From positions 1 through 64,000 of the forward strand of contig JADKGY010000030.1 of NCBI GenBank assembly GCA_016722045.1: a DNA stretch of 64,000 nt, written 5' to 3'. The first letter of the stretch is position 1. Each line of letters opens with the position of its first letter. The notes beneath the pieces are model-generated. The model did not search any database and was not told where the DNA came from. It saw only the letters and a program-made list of their open reading frames with translations. Positions 26,997 through 36,566 of the stretch are shown here, piece by piece. The DNA is from Candidatus Opimibacter skivensis (GTDB taxonomy: Bacteria > Bacteroidota > Bacteroidia > Chitinophagales > Saprospiraceae). The translations under genes were made by a program, and so were the position numbers.

Positions 26997-29881
26997 TAGC
27001 TTGATTTTTTTATGATTGGTATACGAACACAAAATGTATCCTTATCCTTTTCAATAATTACTTTATGCTCACTCATCAACTGATATCTCCTGACGATACT
27101 TTGTAAACCAAATTGTGTAGATGGCTCAGTTCTGGATTTAGGTTGAAGATTATTTTTAACAGTTATATATTGATCCTTATCGATGGTGATATATACATCC
27201 AGAGGTCTGTTTTCGGAAATAACATTGTGCTTAACCGCATTTTCCACCAACATTTGTAACGTAAGCGGAAGGATAAAAGCGTCCTTGGGGGCGGCATCAA
27301 AATGCAAAATCAGGTTTGTTCCGTACCGCTTTGTCAATAGATAACCAAATGTCTGCACCAATTCGAATTCTTCTTCCACTGATATGGTCTCCTGTTCCCT
27401 GTATTGAAGGATACTTCTGAAAAAATCTGATAGTTTTTCTACATATTCAATAGCAACTTCAGGCTTGAGCGAGTTTTCATCGATGATCGTGATGAGCGTA
27501 TTAAAACTATTGAATAGAAAATGAGGATTGATCTGAGCCTTGAGTGCCTGTAACTGCGATTCAATCATGTCCTTTTTAAGCAACGCCTGTCTTGCTGCCC
27601 TCCCGCTTCTCATTTTTACAAACCAGTAAAACACAAATACAGAAAGAGAAAGCATGCTCAGTATAAACCACATCTGCCACCAAAAGGGCTTTTCAATCGT
27701 AAATGAATATGATGCAACCGGTTCATCAAAGAAGGATTTATTCTCTGATGCTTTCACCAGAAACGTATAGTCACCGGGCGGCAGGCTTGAGTATGTCGCT
27801 ATGTTATCTTTTGAAATTTTGGCTTCCCTGTCATAATTCACCAATTGGTAATTGTACGTGACAGCATGTGGTGCGGTATACCACAATCCGATGTATTCAA
27901 AAGAGAAATAATTTTCATTGTAGGAGAAGACATGCCTTTCTGTAAAATCAACAGGTAATTGATTCACCCTGACCTGCATAAACTGTGTCCTGGGATCTAT
28001 TGTAAACTCATGATCCGCAGCATAATATTTGAAGATGATGTTCTTTCCGCCCATATATACATTCCCTTTCGAATCTGTAGCCACTGCATTATCACCGGAT
28101 TGAAATTCTTCTGCCCCAATTTCAGCGGAGTAATACATGAAATGCCTTCGTTCAGGCTCCATCAGGTCTATACCTCTGCGGTGAGCGACAAGGATATCTC
28201 CATTTTTTGAAGACGCAATGGAGGTCACATTCATACTGGCAAGGCCTTGCGAAAGATCCAGGGGCTTGTAAGTCGTTCCGTTCAATTCCACAAGACCCAA
28301 ATCATGAGTATTAAACCACATGTGACCTTGCTGGTCTTCGCATATAGAATATACTTTTCGGATAGAAAAACTGTCGTTACCTACATATTGGGTGACATTT
28401 TTTCCATCGACACAGTAAGCACCATTGCCATCCGTAGCAAACCATGCTCTGTTTTTTGAATCAACAAATACCTGGTAAACAAAATGCAAATTGGACTGCC
28501 AGGGATCATTTAGGAGCTGAAAGTGGATATCACTCTCCTTAGTGATGTCTTTTGTGGACGGGTATGAAACAACACCCTGCAATGTGGCGAGGTATATTAC
28601 TTCTTTTGTCCGATCCATCGACATTATGGAGCTTCCCAGCATCTCGATTGATGAATGATTAAGACTGACTCCGCCAGTAGAGGGCGTATAAATAAATAAT
28701 CCTTTATCAAGCGTAGAAATCCATAAATTACTGAAATCGTCTTCCAGAATATCTGTGATATTAAAATCATATGCGGGGGCCATACGAATCGCTCTTGATT
28801 CCTTATCAGGATATTGCTCTAAACGATAAAGACCTTTGATGGTTCCTATCCATAAGTTATCCTTGTGATCGCAGTACAATGTTTGAATTTCACCTATTTC
28901 GGTGGTCAGGGATTCAAAGGAATTAAAGGCTGACAAAAGCACTCCTTCCTGCATGGATATCCATATGTTCCCTTCAACATCGGCCAGGATATCAGACACA
29001 GCAAATGTTGATAATGCCTGCAAACTTACGAGCTTGCGAATTAAATTGAAATGAGAATTGTATCTCCATACACCGGTGGTTTTCGTACCAATCCACACTT
29101 CATGGCCATCAAATATTTCGAATGAGGTGATTTCATCCATTCCCTGATTCTCAAAAGGAGTGGTGATTTTATGGAGGCCTGCATCATAAAACACGACACC
29201 GAATTCAAACGTACCGATCCATATGTTGTCTTGTGCATCTGCCATGAGCGCGGTGATGATTTGATCAGGCAATCCATCCGCGAGACCTATGCCCCGGATT
29301 TTTTTGATTTCATTCTGAAATGTGCAAATGTTTATTCCATCATCCGTTCCAATCCATATCTCACCATTAGCAGTACCCGTCATAGAATAAATATCATTAC
29401 CTGATAAGCCATCATCTGTATTAAAATTAAATAGCCTTGTTCCTGTGTAGACATAAACACCCTCTCCATACGTTGCAAACCAAATACGTCCTGCTGTATC
29501 CTGTAGTATGGCTGTAATGGGTTTAACCGGATGGCCTTCTTCAATATCGAAAAAATGAGGTTTGCCGGAAGGATCAAGAAAATAAATTTTCCCTGATGAA
29601 GTCCCCACCCAAATTTTTCCGGTTTTATCCTCGCAAAGAGATGTCACAGACAATGCTATCGATGACGTATCAAGTTTTATCTGATTACAACCATTACCAT
29701 CATAACGTGCAAGACCAAGATCTGTACCTAACCAGATCATACATTGATGATCCTGAAGCATCGCATGGATAGGGACATCAGTAAACGAATTCCCGAGCTC
29801 GTGTTGAATAAATTCAGGCTCCTGTGCCTTTAAACTGGTCAGGCAAAAAATAAAGAATGGCAGAAAGTGATAGCGGTTCAT
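26996..29881 (-). CDS. Two-component regulator propeller histidine kinase (LytS type)
   Basis: The 961-residue protein has a signal peptide and then about 600 residues of Reg_prop beta-propeller repeats with the recurring 'GxIWIGTxxG' pattern (e.g. 'GKIWVGTSSGKIYFLD', 'GEIWIGTDDGINI', 'DNLWIGTIKGLYRL'). A Y_Y_Y domain follows (about 690-755), then one membrane helix (about 765-785). The cytoplasmic His_kinase domain has 'ALKAQINPHFLFNSFNTLIT' and an HATPase with 'LTLQMLVENAVKHNV'. It should sense an extracytoplasmic ligand; in related systems these are often polysaccharides, but here the neighbour is a YceI protein, not a carbohydrate locus. Its first codon overlaps the YceI stop (ATGA). Confidence 0.95.
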   Translation of the reverse strand: MNRYHFLPFFIFCLTSLKAQEPEFIQHELGNSFTDVPIHAMLQDHQCMIWLGTDLGLARYDGNGCNQIKLDTSSIALSVTSLCEDKTGKIWVGTSSGKIYFLDPSGKPHFFDIEEGHPVKPITAILQDTAGRIWFATYGEGVYVYTGTRLFNFNTDDGLSGNDIYSMTGTANGEIWIGTDDGINICTFQNEIKKIRGIGLADGLPDQIITALMADAQDNIWIGTFEFGVVFYDAGLHKITTPFENQGMDEITSFEIFDGHEVWIGTKTTGVWRYNSHFNLIRKLVSLQALSTFAVSDILADVEGNIWISMQEGVLLSAFNSFESLTTEIGEIQTLYCDHKDNLWIGTIKGLYRLEQYPDKESRAIRMAPAYDFNITDILEDDFSNLWISTLDKGLFIYTPSTGGVSLNHSSIEMLGSSIMSMDRTKEVIYLATLQGVVSYPSTKDITKESDIHFQLLNDPWQSNLHFVYQVFVDSKNRAWFATDGNGAYCVDGKNVTQYVGNDSFSIRKVYSICEDQQGHMWFNTHDLGLVELNGTTYKPLDLSQGLASMNVTSIASSKNGDILVAHRRGIDLMEPERRHFMYYSAEIGAEEFQSGDNAVATDSKGNVYMGGKNIIFKYYAADHEFTIDPRTQFMQVRVNQLPVDFTERHVFSYNENYFSFEYIGLWYTAPHAVTYNYQLVNYDREAKISKDNIATYSSLPPGDYTFLVKASENKSFFDEPVASYSFTIEKPFWWQMWFILSMLSLSVFVFYWFVKMRSGRAARQALLKKDMIESQLQALKAQINPHFLFNSFNTLITIIDENSLKPEVAIEYVEKLSDFFRSILQYREQETISVEEEFELVQTFGYLLTKRYGTNLILHFDAAPKDAFILPLTLQMLVENAVKHNVISENRPLDVYITIDKDQYITVKNNLQPKSRTEPSTQFGLQSIVRRYQLMSEHKVIIEKDKDTFCVRIPIIKKSS

Positions 29882-30438
29882 GATTTAGAACCCATGACAA
29901 ATTCAATATTTACACTAACATCTATTTGTTCGCAAATTTTCTGATTGACAATTTTAGGGATATTGATATCATGATCTGAAAGTGGAACGGAGAAATCAGT
30001 TTTCATAATGGCTTCCCCGGGCATTAAAGTGATTGTTCCGCGTAAAATCCTTTCCTTCCTGATCCCATGAATGACCAATACGCCTTTGGCACGGACAGAA
30101 TATGTTCCTGGTGTGTCAAAAGGGATATTCTCAATAAATTTTCCAGTAAAAGTAGCCTGCGGATATTTGTTTTGTTCCATGTAGTTTTCCAAAAAATGAA
30201 CACGCTGAATTTCACTATTGAATCCTATAAAACTATTTATTTTCATTGAGAAAGCAAACTCCTTTGTCTCAAGATTAATGATACCCCGGATAGATTTGGT
30301 TTCGGCCTTTATGGTTTCAAGTGGAGCCTCTGATCTAAACATGGCTTCGCCTTTCTGCGCCACAAAAAGCTGAGGCTGGGAAAGACACAAGTCCGCTCCT
30401 GCAATGAGAGCACTAAAGAGTATGATAATTTTTTTCAT
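29878..30438 (-). CDS. YceI family exported protein
   Basis: The 186-residue product has a signal peptide ('ILFSALIAGADLCLS') and the YceI lipocalin-like barrel: 'EAMFRSEAPLETIKAETKSI', 'NLETKEFAFSMKINSFIGFN', 'FLENYMEQNKYPQATFTGKF', 'GVLVIHGIRKERILRGTITL' and 'IDVSVNIEFVMG'. YceI proteins bind isoprenoid-like or other hydrophobic ligands in the periplasm. The stop overlaps the kinase start by 4 bp. The promoter should lie in 30439-30718, a 280-bp gap in which I see no gene and no clear motif. A ligand-presenting role for the kinase next door is a reasonable guess. Confidence 0.88.
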   Translation of the reverse strand: MKKIIILFSALIAGADLCLSQPQLFVAQKGEAMFRSEAPLETIKAETKSIRGIINLETKEFAFSMKINSFIGFNSEIQRVHFLENYMEQNKYPQATFTGKFIENIPFDTPGTYSVRAKGVLVIHGIRKERILRGTITLMPGEAIMKTDFSVPLSDHDINIPKIVNQKICEQIDVSVNIEFVMGSKS

Positions 30439-30718
30439 CTAATCATACGCAAGATATCGTCAATCCTTTAGCTCTTAAAGGGAGAATGGCTCTATCCTAT
30501 TGAAAACAGTGACGAACGGGACTATTATAGTGATGAGTCAACTGGTTGTTTTCTGTTCATCACTTAAAATCATCATGATCTTTACGAGAAAAGCTATACA
30601 TGACTTCCGGTGGTTATGTTCTGAAGATAAGCATAAGCCTTAGATAAAATTCATCAGCAAGCTCTTTTCATTTATTGCCATCAGGCAAATTCAAAGTGAA
30701 AAATTATAGCTGTAAAAT

Positions 30719-31675
30719 TTAATCAATACTGAACCTTGAGGCATACCGGTCATTTAAATTGACAAAATAGACTCCTTTAGGAAAGTCAATGACTGAAACC
30801 TGATGCTGTCCTGCTTCAAGGGCATTTGACCACATGACTCTACCCTGCACATTAAAGATGGTACATTTTCCTTTAGTAGGGAGATCGATGTATAATGTTT
30901 CACTTACAGGGTTAGGGCTCAGTGTAATGCTGGCTTTTGTATCAGAAAGTAAAGAAGCGGAAAGGAGATTATCAGTACTGACCTGATCAATACACAGATA
31001 AGCAGGCGTATTCATACCAAAAATGCCAACATCACTTGATGAAAGCCGCAAGACCAATGAGTCCACCTCACCTATAGTGGAGAGATCTACATATTTCCAG
31101 TCTGTGAGGATATAGTCTTTTGATGAATTGGGGGATCGATAATCAGCCAGGTAAACATTGATGCTGTCATCAGCGATAGCACCACCTGCATATTTTTTGA
31201 TGGTGAGCAAAAAGAAATCAGGATCCATACCTGATTCTCCTCCGAATTTTTTTGCAAATCCATCTCCATCTTTCATACTCAAAGCGGCATATGTGCTATT
31301 GGTGACATACATACCGATCATGGGCTTCCCTATGGCTTTGCCGGTCAGACGTACCAAGATATTATCATAAACATATCCTACGGCATATGCAGTCGTACCC
31401 AAAGCACCACCACCTGCTATAGCACTGTATTGATTTGTAAATCCGGGTGTTGTTGTATTCGTATCAGCAGAAATGGCAAAGCCAGACCAATAATTAAATT
31501 CATCATTGTAGTCATTGGGCAGTTCTATAGATCCACTCTGAAAGCCATGATTCGGCGAGGCATCATTGCGGTATTCACCTTGCTTCAGGTTGAAATTTTC
31601 AAAACCAGCTACAACCTGGGAAAGACAATTGCCTAATGACAATGAAAGAATAAGTGCAAAACCGAATTTCACCAT
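30719..31675 (-). CDS. DUF4465 domain T9SS type A protein
   Basis: The 318-residue protein has a signal peptide and the DUF4465 pattern: 'AGFENFNLKQGEYRND', 'FQSGSIELPNDYNDEFNYWS', 'GFAISADTNTTTPGFTNQY', 'MYVTNSTYAALSMKDGDGFA' and 'DYILTDWKYVDLSTIGEVDS'. It ends with a T9SS tail ('ITLSPNPVSETLYIDLP', 'GVYFVNLNDRYASRFSID'). In Bacteroidota, DUF4465 genes often accompany BtuB-like TonB receptors; here the receptor gene lies 100 bp upstream on the same strand. The product is probably a surface-exposed partner of that receptor (inference). Confidence 0.85.
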   Translation of the reverse strand: MVKFGFALILSLSLGNCLSQVVAGFENFNLKQGEYRNDASPNHGFQSGSIELPNDYNDEFNYWSGFAISADTNTTTPGFTNQYSAIAGGGALGTTAYAVGYVYDNILVRLTGKAIGKPMIGMYVTNSTYAALSMKDGDGFAKKFGGESGMDPDFFLLTIKKYAGGAIADDSINVYLADYRSPNSSKDYILTDWKYVDLSTIGEVDSLVLRLSSSDVGIFGMNTPAYLCIDQVSTDNLLSASLLSDTKASITLSPNPVSETLYIDLPTKGKCTIFNVQGRVMWSNALEAGQHQVSVIDFPKGVYFVNLNDRYASRFSID

Positions 31676-31775
31676 TGCTCCTTTATTTTGTAAGATTTTA
31701 ACCGCAGGTTTTAACCCTTTGATTCAATAAAGTTAAGCAATCAGGCCGGATATTCAATTTTAAACTGCCCTAATG

Positions 31776-33687
31776 TCAGAAAATGGAAAATTTCACCCCC
31801 AATGTAAAACTTCTCCCCGGCATAGGCCTTCTTTCAATAATCCTGTAGGGCACATTCCAAATATTATCTGCCTGGACAAAAACAGATTGACCAAAACGGT
31901 GTCCATCGAAATCAACTGAAAGGCCTGCAGAGCCGATATTAGCAGCTTTTATGCGGTCATTGATCCCACTTGATTCGCCAAACCAATGATGATTGTAATA
32001 ACCGGACCAATGCTGAAAATGTATAGACATACCTGTCATTAAATTTTCAACGGGGACATAAAAGAGTTGCTCTCCCTCCTCAATCTGGAATTGTTGCAGC
32101 GCAGATTCAAATGTAGACCAGGTGAGGTCAAGACCGGTATTAATATCGAAGATCCATTGATTTACTTTGTATTCCAACGAACCCCTGGTCTCAATACCCC
32201 TGCTGTTCACCTTCGTAATATTGATGGGTGACCAGTAATCACTGACTCCTTTTACAGGTGGCATCCACATGATCCATTGATCAATGTTGCGCTTATATGC
32301 CGTCAGGGAAGATGATAAACTTATTTTCTCACCGATCGATTTGTAATGAATCCCGGCTTCAATTGTCCATCCTTCTTCAGGTACCAGATCAGGATTTCCT
32401 CCGGGCCGCCAGTTGAGGTCATTTAATGTAGGCATCCTGTAATTGCGTGACAAACTTGTTTTGAATGTTACATTTTTTATACCTGTCCATTCAGTTGAAA
32501 TATCTACAAGCAGAGGTGACCATAATTCCTCCGTTAATTCCTGCCGTGCCTGTATCCTCCACAACCAGTTTCTCGAAACAAGCCTGACAGATGAAAAAAC
32601 TGCGGATTGATTTCTTGACTTTAAAGCTTGATAATTTTCTGATTGTCCCTGCGCAATTTCAGTACTGATACCACATGCAATGCTCACAGCATGCCCGGGG
32701 TTGTATGTCGCCACTGCTTCTGCCAGCCAGGTACGGAATCGATTGTGGGTGTAGAGGAGGATAAGTGTATCCTGGTAATCATTGACTTCATCAAGCCATG
32801 CACTCTTTACCTGCCAGTGAAATTTATCAGCTACATAATTCCATTGAAGAGATGCGCGTAATATTTCTATCCTGTTGCGCAGCTTTGCTGTTATTCTGGG
32901 TTGAAGTAGGCGGTATCTGACGATCGGCATATTGAAACCACAACCTGCCTGTAATAAATTGTTTTTCATCAATCGAAAATGAAATTTCCTGGAGAATTCC
33001 GTTGTCTTTTATTTCATTGTGCACCTGGTTTCGCTCAGGCAGACCTTTATCAAGTCTGTAGCGGAAATTATTTAAGGCATATTGTGAAAATAACCTTGAT
33101 GACAATCTTATTTTTCCAATCCCGTAATCTAATTGTACATCACCTCCACGTTGTTTCCAGCTGCCTGCTGATAAATTAATACTAAGGCGATTGACTAAAC
33201 TAACCGGTGAATTTGAAATAGATATGAGTCCACCAACAGCGCCGGATCCAAAAGCCGAACCATGTCCTCCATAATGAATAGCCGCCTCATCAAAAAAAAC
33301 ACCCGGAATTAAGGAGAGATCCTGCAATCCAAGCATAGGATTCCGCAATGGAATTCCATTCCAAACAATCTGAGTATGGGCAGCACCTCCGCCCCGAATC
33401 CCTAAAGTAGCGAGAGTACCTGCTCCATAAGATCTGACAAATAAAGGTGTCTGCATCGATAATGCCGAAGCCAGGTCTTGATGCCGGTTAAGCGATAGTA
33501 TGGTTTTATCAAGCTGGTCAGTATGCTTTCCAATATCGGCAAGGTCAATTCGTTCAGCTGTGACTTCTATTTGCTTAAGCACCTGAACACTGTCGATTTG
33601 TGCATGGAGTAAATTAATACCAGACGTTAACCAGAGTATTACAAATGAAAAAGTCAAATAAAAAAAACGGGTATTGACTGACTGCAT
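31776..33687 (-). CDS. TonB-dependent receptor, BtuB-like, one frameshift
   Basis: The first frame (33687-32827) encodes a signal peptide, a TonB-box-like start and the plug: 'IEVTAERIDLADIGKHTDQ', 'TPLFVRSYGAGTLATLGIRG', 'HTQIVWNGIPLRNPMLGLQD' and 'GSAFGSGAVGGLISISNS'. The second frame (to 31776) encodes the barrel, ending 'RRPMPGRSFTLGVKFSIF'. Joined, the protein is about 635 residues, normal for vitamin B12/iron-complex receptors. The frame changes near 32860-32900: upstream reading '...NSKAAQQDRN', downstream reading 'RIEILRASLQWNYVADKF'. This is the only clear break outside 1-5.8 kb; it could be a true mutation or a sequence error. No cobalamin riboswitch motif was seen upstream. Confidence 0.8.
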
Positions 33688-33879
33688 AATTCAAAATTAA
33701 TCTAAAAGAATTCATGGTGGCCATCATTGCTTCTATTTGTCAGCCAACGACTAAATACGGGCCATATCCCCTGATCAGATTGAATCATCCTCCAAAAATT
33801 GATTTCTGTCGATAAATAGCACAGCACTGCAACCTTTAACATCAATTTTGAGTCTTTCAAATCAATCAAGACTCGGAAA

Positions 33880-36318
33880 ATGAAAAAAATCAACATCATT
33901 CTATCTTTTATTCTTTTTTCCTTTACTCCTCTACTGGCTCAATATGCCGATACCGGCCTCAAAAGCAGGGTTGTTGATGAGAATTCGGATCCAATAAGTT
34001 TTGCAACGGTCACTCTTTACCAGGTTTTAGATTCCACGATGGTTAAAGCTGGCTATTCTGATGAGGATGGCGCATTTGCATTTACACGCATTTCGCCAGG
34101 ATCTTATTATTTGAATATTTCCTTTGTCGGCTATGATACGTATATCTCCCCCGCCGTCGATGTGACCGCAGACAATATGCTGCAACTTGACAATGTAAAA
34201 ATGTCGCCGTTCACAATGGAGTTAGGTGAAGTGGTAGTCGCTGCCTCCAAGCCACTCATAGAAGTCAAGCCTGATAAGACCGTATTCAATGTTGAAGGCA
34301 GTGTCAATGCTATCGGAAATAACGGTCTGGAATTATTGCGTAAGGCGCCGGGTGTGGTGGTGGATAATAACGATCGCCTGATGTTGATCGGAAAGAGCGG
34401 AGTTAAGGTGTATATCGATGGTCGTCAATCTATTCTTTCCGGTGATGACCTATCCAATTATCTTAAATCGCTTCAATCCACACAGATAGAGGCTATCGAG
34501 GTGATAACACAACCATCAAGCCGCTATGAGGCAGACGGAAATGCCGGGATCATCAATATCCGGCTGATCAAAGACAAATCCCTGGGGACGAATGCGAATC
34601 TAAGCCTTGGCTATAATCAGGCTGTACACGGACGTTTCGATGGAAATCTGAGTGTCAATAACAGGACAAAGATTGTCAATGTATATGGCAATTATAATTA
34701 TGCCAATGGGCAAAGCAGTGAATTCAATTTCTTTCAACGCACGACGGCTGATCTTTTTACTGATCAGGCCAATAAAGGAGGTAATGAATGGAAAAATAAT
34801 TCACTAAGAGCAGGTATCGATGTCTCCGCATCATCAAATTCAACATTTGGTGTTTTGTTTGATGGATTTATGAATAATGATACGTGGACAAGTAAAATAA
34901 ATACAACGATATCGCCGTCGCGAAGTGCTTCACCCACTGAATTACTTGAAGCTACAAATCGTATGCAGACAGATCAGGACAATTATAATATCAATGGCAA
35001 TTATAAATTCGACAATAAAAAAGGAACTGTCCTGAATGTTGATATTGATTATGGAAAATATTCAAGTATCGGAGATTCTTATCAGCCCAACTATTATTAT
35101 GATCCGGCCACAGGTGAATTAACCGACTCGAGGATTTTCTCATCACATTCACCAACAGACATTGATATCAAGACCTTAAAACTTGATTATGAAAAAGGGA
35201 TGTTCGGTGGATCAGTAGGTGCAGGGCTTAAGGTTGCGTTGGTCAACACGGACAACAACTATGAATTCTATGACATCATAGACAATCAACCTATATTGAA
35301 TATCGATCGCACGAATCGATTTGAATATGCTGAAAATGTAAATGCAGCATATGCCAATTACAACAGGCAATGGAAAAAAATTGGGTTTCAATTTGGAGTC
35401 CGCCTGGAACAAACGGATTCAAAAGGTGATCTCACCAGTCAGAAACCACAAAATGATGAAACAGTCAAACAAAATTATATTGATCTTTTTCCAAGTGGCG
35501 GGTTGACGTATCAGCTAAGCCAGAAACACAGTCTTCGCCTTACATACAGCCGTCGTATCGACAGGCCTAATTACAGGGACCTCAATCCATTTGAATCCAA
35601 GCTTGACGAGTTGACTTTCCGAAAAGGAAATCCATTCCTTCGCCCGCAGTATTCAAATAGTATTTCATTAGGCCATACGTTTAACTACACATTGAATACA
35701 AGCCTGACCTATACACATACGCATGACCTGATGTCCGAAATAACGGATACAGCAAGCATGAAGGCTGCATTTATCACAACTGAAAATATCGCTGACCAGG
35801 ACGTTTACTCGATCAGTATAAGCTATCCTTTTGCGCTTTCTAAATTCTGGAATGTTTTTGCAAATACAAGTTTATCGAACACACATAACAAAGCGGATTT
35901 TGGCAATGGAAAAATTGTAGACATCCGGGCGACCACATTTAATATTTACATGCAGCACTCTTTCACTCTTCCAAAAGGATTTACGTTTGAAGTTTCGGGG
36001 TGGTACAATTCACCGGGGATATGGGGAGGAAATTTCGCTACCAGTTCGATGTGGAGTGTGGACGCAGGTGTTCAGAAAAAACTCTGGAAAGAAAGAGCAA
36101 ATATCAAACTCGGTGTCGGAGATATTTTCGATAGCATGAATTGGTCAGGCGTCAATGATTTCGGAGCACTGGCGATGATGGCCCATGGTGGATGGGAAAG
36201 CCGTCAGGCGAAACTCAATTTCACCTACCTGATCGGCAGCAGCCAGGTCAAAGGGAATCGCAATCGTAGCACAGGTCTTGAAGATGAATCTAAACGGATT
36301 CAGGGAGGGAAGCAATAA
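33880..36318 (+). CDS. TonB-dependent receptor / outer-membrane beta-barrel (OMP_b-brl_3 type)
   Basis: The 812-residue protein has a signal peptide and a carboxypeptidase-like regulatory domain (about 25-110, 'SDEDGAFAFTRISPGSYYLN' with 'FVGYDTY'). A plug-like domain follows ('KPDKTVFNVEGSVNAIGNNG', 'LLRKAPGVVVDNNDRLMLIG', 'GVKVYIDGRQSILSGDDLSN', 'IEVITQPSSRYEADGNAGII') and then a long beta-barrel with 'LRLTYSRRIDRPNYRDLNPF'. This layout is the Bacteroidota outer-membrane receptor family, often induced with two-component or ECF systems. No SusD partner is adjacent, so it is not a standard polysaccharide locus. A terminator follows. Substrate unknown. Confidence 0.9.
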   Translation: MKKINIILSFILFSFTPLLAQYADTGLKSRVVDENSDPISFATVTLYQVLDSTMVKAGYSDEDGAFAFTRISPGSYYLNISFVGYDTYISPAVDVTADNMLQLDNVKMSPFTMELGEVVVAASKPLIEVKPDKTVFNVEGSVNAIGNNGLELLRKAPGVVVDNNDRLMLIGKSGVKVYIDGRQSILSGDDLSNYLKSLQSTQIEAIEVITQPSSRYEADGNAGIINIRLIKDKSLGTNANLSLGYNQAVHGRFDGNLSVNNRTKIVNVYGNYNYANGQSSEFNFFQRTTADLFTDQANKGGNEWKNNSLRAGIDVSASSNSTFGVLFDGFMNNDTWTSKINTTISPSRSASPTELLEATNRMQTDQDNYNINGNYKFDNKKGTVLNVDIDYGKYSSIGDSYQPNYYYDPATGELTDSRIFSSHSPTDIDIKTLKLDYEKGMFGGSVGAGLKVALVNTDNNYEFYDIIDNQPILNIDRTNRFEYAENVNAAYANYNRQWKKIGFQFGVRLEQTDSKGDLTSQKPQNDETVKQNYIDLFPSGGLTYQLSQKHSLRLTYSRRIDRPNYRDLNPFESKLDELTFRKGNPFLRPQYSNSISLGHTFNYTLNTSLTYTHTHDLMSEITDTASMKAAFITTENIADQDVYSISISYPFALSKFWNVFANTSLSNTHNKADFGNGKIVDIRATTFNIYMQHSFTLPKGFTFEVSGWYNSPGIWGGNFATSSMWSVDAGVQKKLWKERANIKLGVGDIFDSMNWSGVNDFGALAMMAHGGWESRQAKLNFTYLIGSSQVKGNRNRSTGLEDESKRIQGGKQ

Positions 36319-36460
36319 GCAATAAGCAGGGAGCAGGGCAATAAGCAATAAGCAATAAGCAATAAGCAATAAGCAGGGAGCAATAAGCAATAGGCAATAA
36401 GCAGCGAGCAATAAGCAAAATTCAATTTGCGGCAATGCGCGAAAATTGCGGTAAAAAAAC
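36319..36460 (+). repeat. 7-bp tandem repeat (AATAAGC units) with TTTGCGG tail
   Basis: Starting at the stop codon of the receptor gene, about twelve AATAAGC-like heptamers are interrupted by CAGGGAG variants (36314-36417). A tail with CAATTTGCGGCAA and AAAATTGCGGTAA (36421-36453) follows, as seen behind heptamer tracts at 17991 and 47035. The minus-strand ORF across it (Leu/Ala/Tyr/Cys-rich) is repeat translation. Confidence 0.88.
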
Positions 36461-36478
36461 GGAATTAGAATTCAAATA

Positions 36479-36514
36479 GAAAACGGGCAGTGGATATCTG
36501 TCCGTTTTCTTTTC
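36479..36514 (+). terminator. Rho-independent terminator
   Basis: GAAAACGGGCAG (36479-36490) pairs with CTGTCCGTTTTC (36498-36509), apart from one G/T contact, around a 7-nt loop; a short T-rich stretch follows. It ends transcription from the receptor gene, 160 bp upstream, after the heptamer tract. Confidence 0.8.
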
Positions 36515-36566
36515 CTCTATATATAAATAAAGTTAATTTTAGCTCTCTACATTCTCACGTCTCCTT

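Noticed and set aside
33688..33879. Possible cobalamin riboswitch upstream of the BtuB-like receptor
   Set aside because: No B12-box-like or conserved core segments could be found by eye on the minus strand.
36145..36435. Minus-strand ORF rich in Leu/Ala/Tyr/Cys resembling a membrane protein
   Set aside because: Repeat translation of the AATAAGC tract running antisense into the receptor gene.
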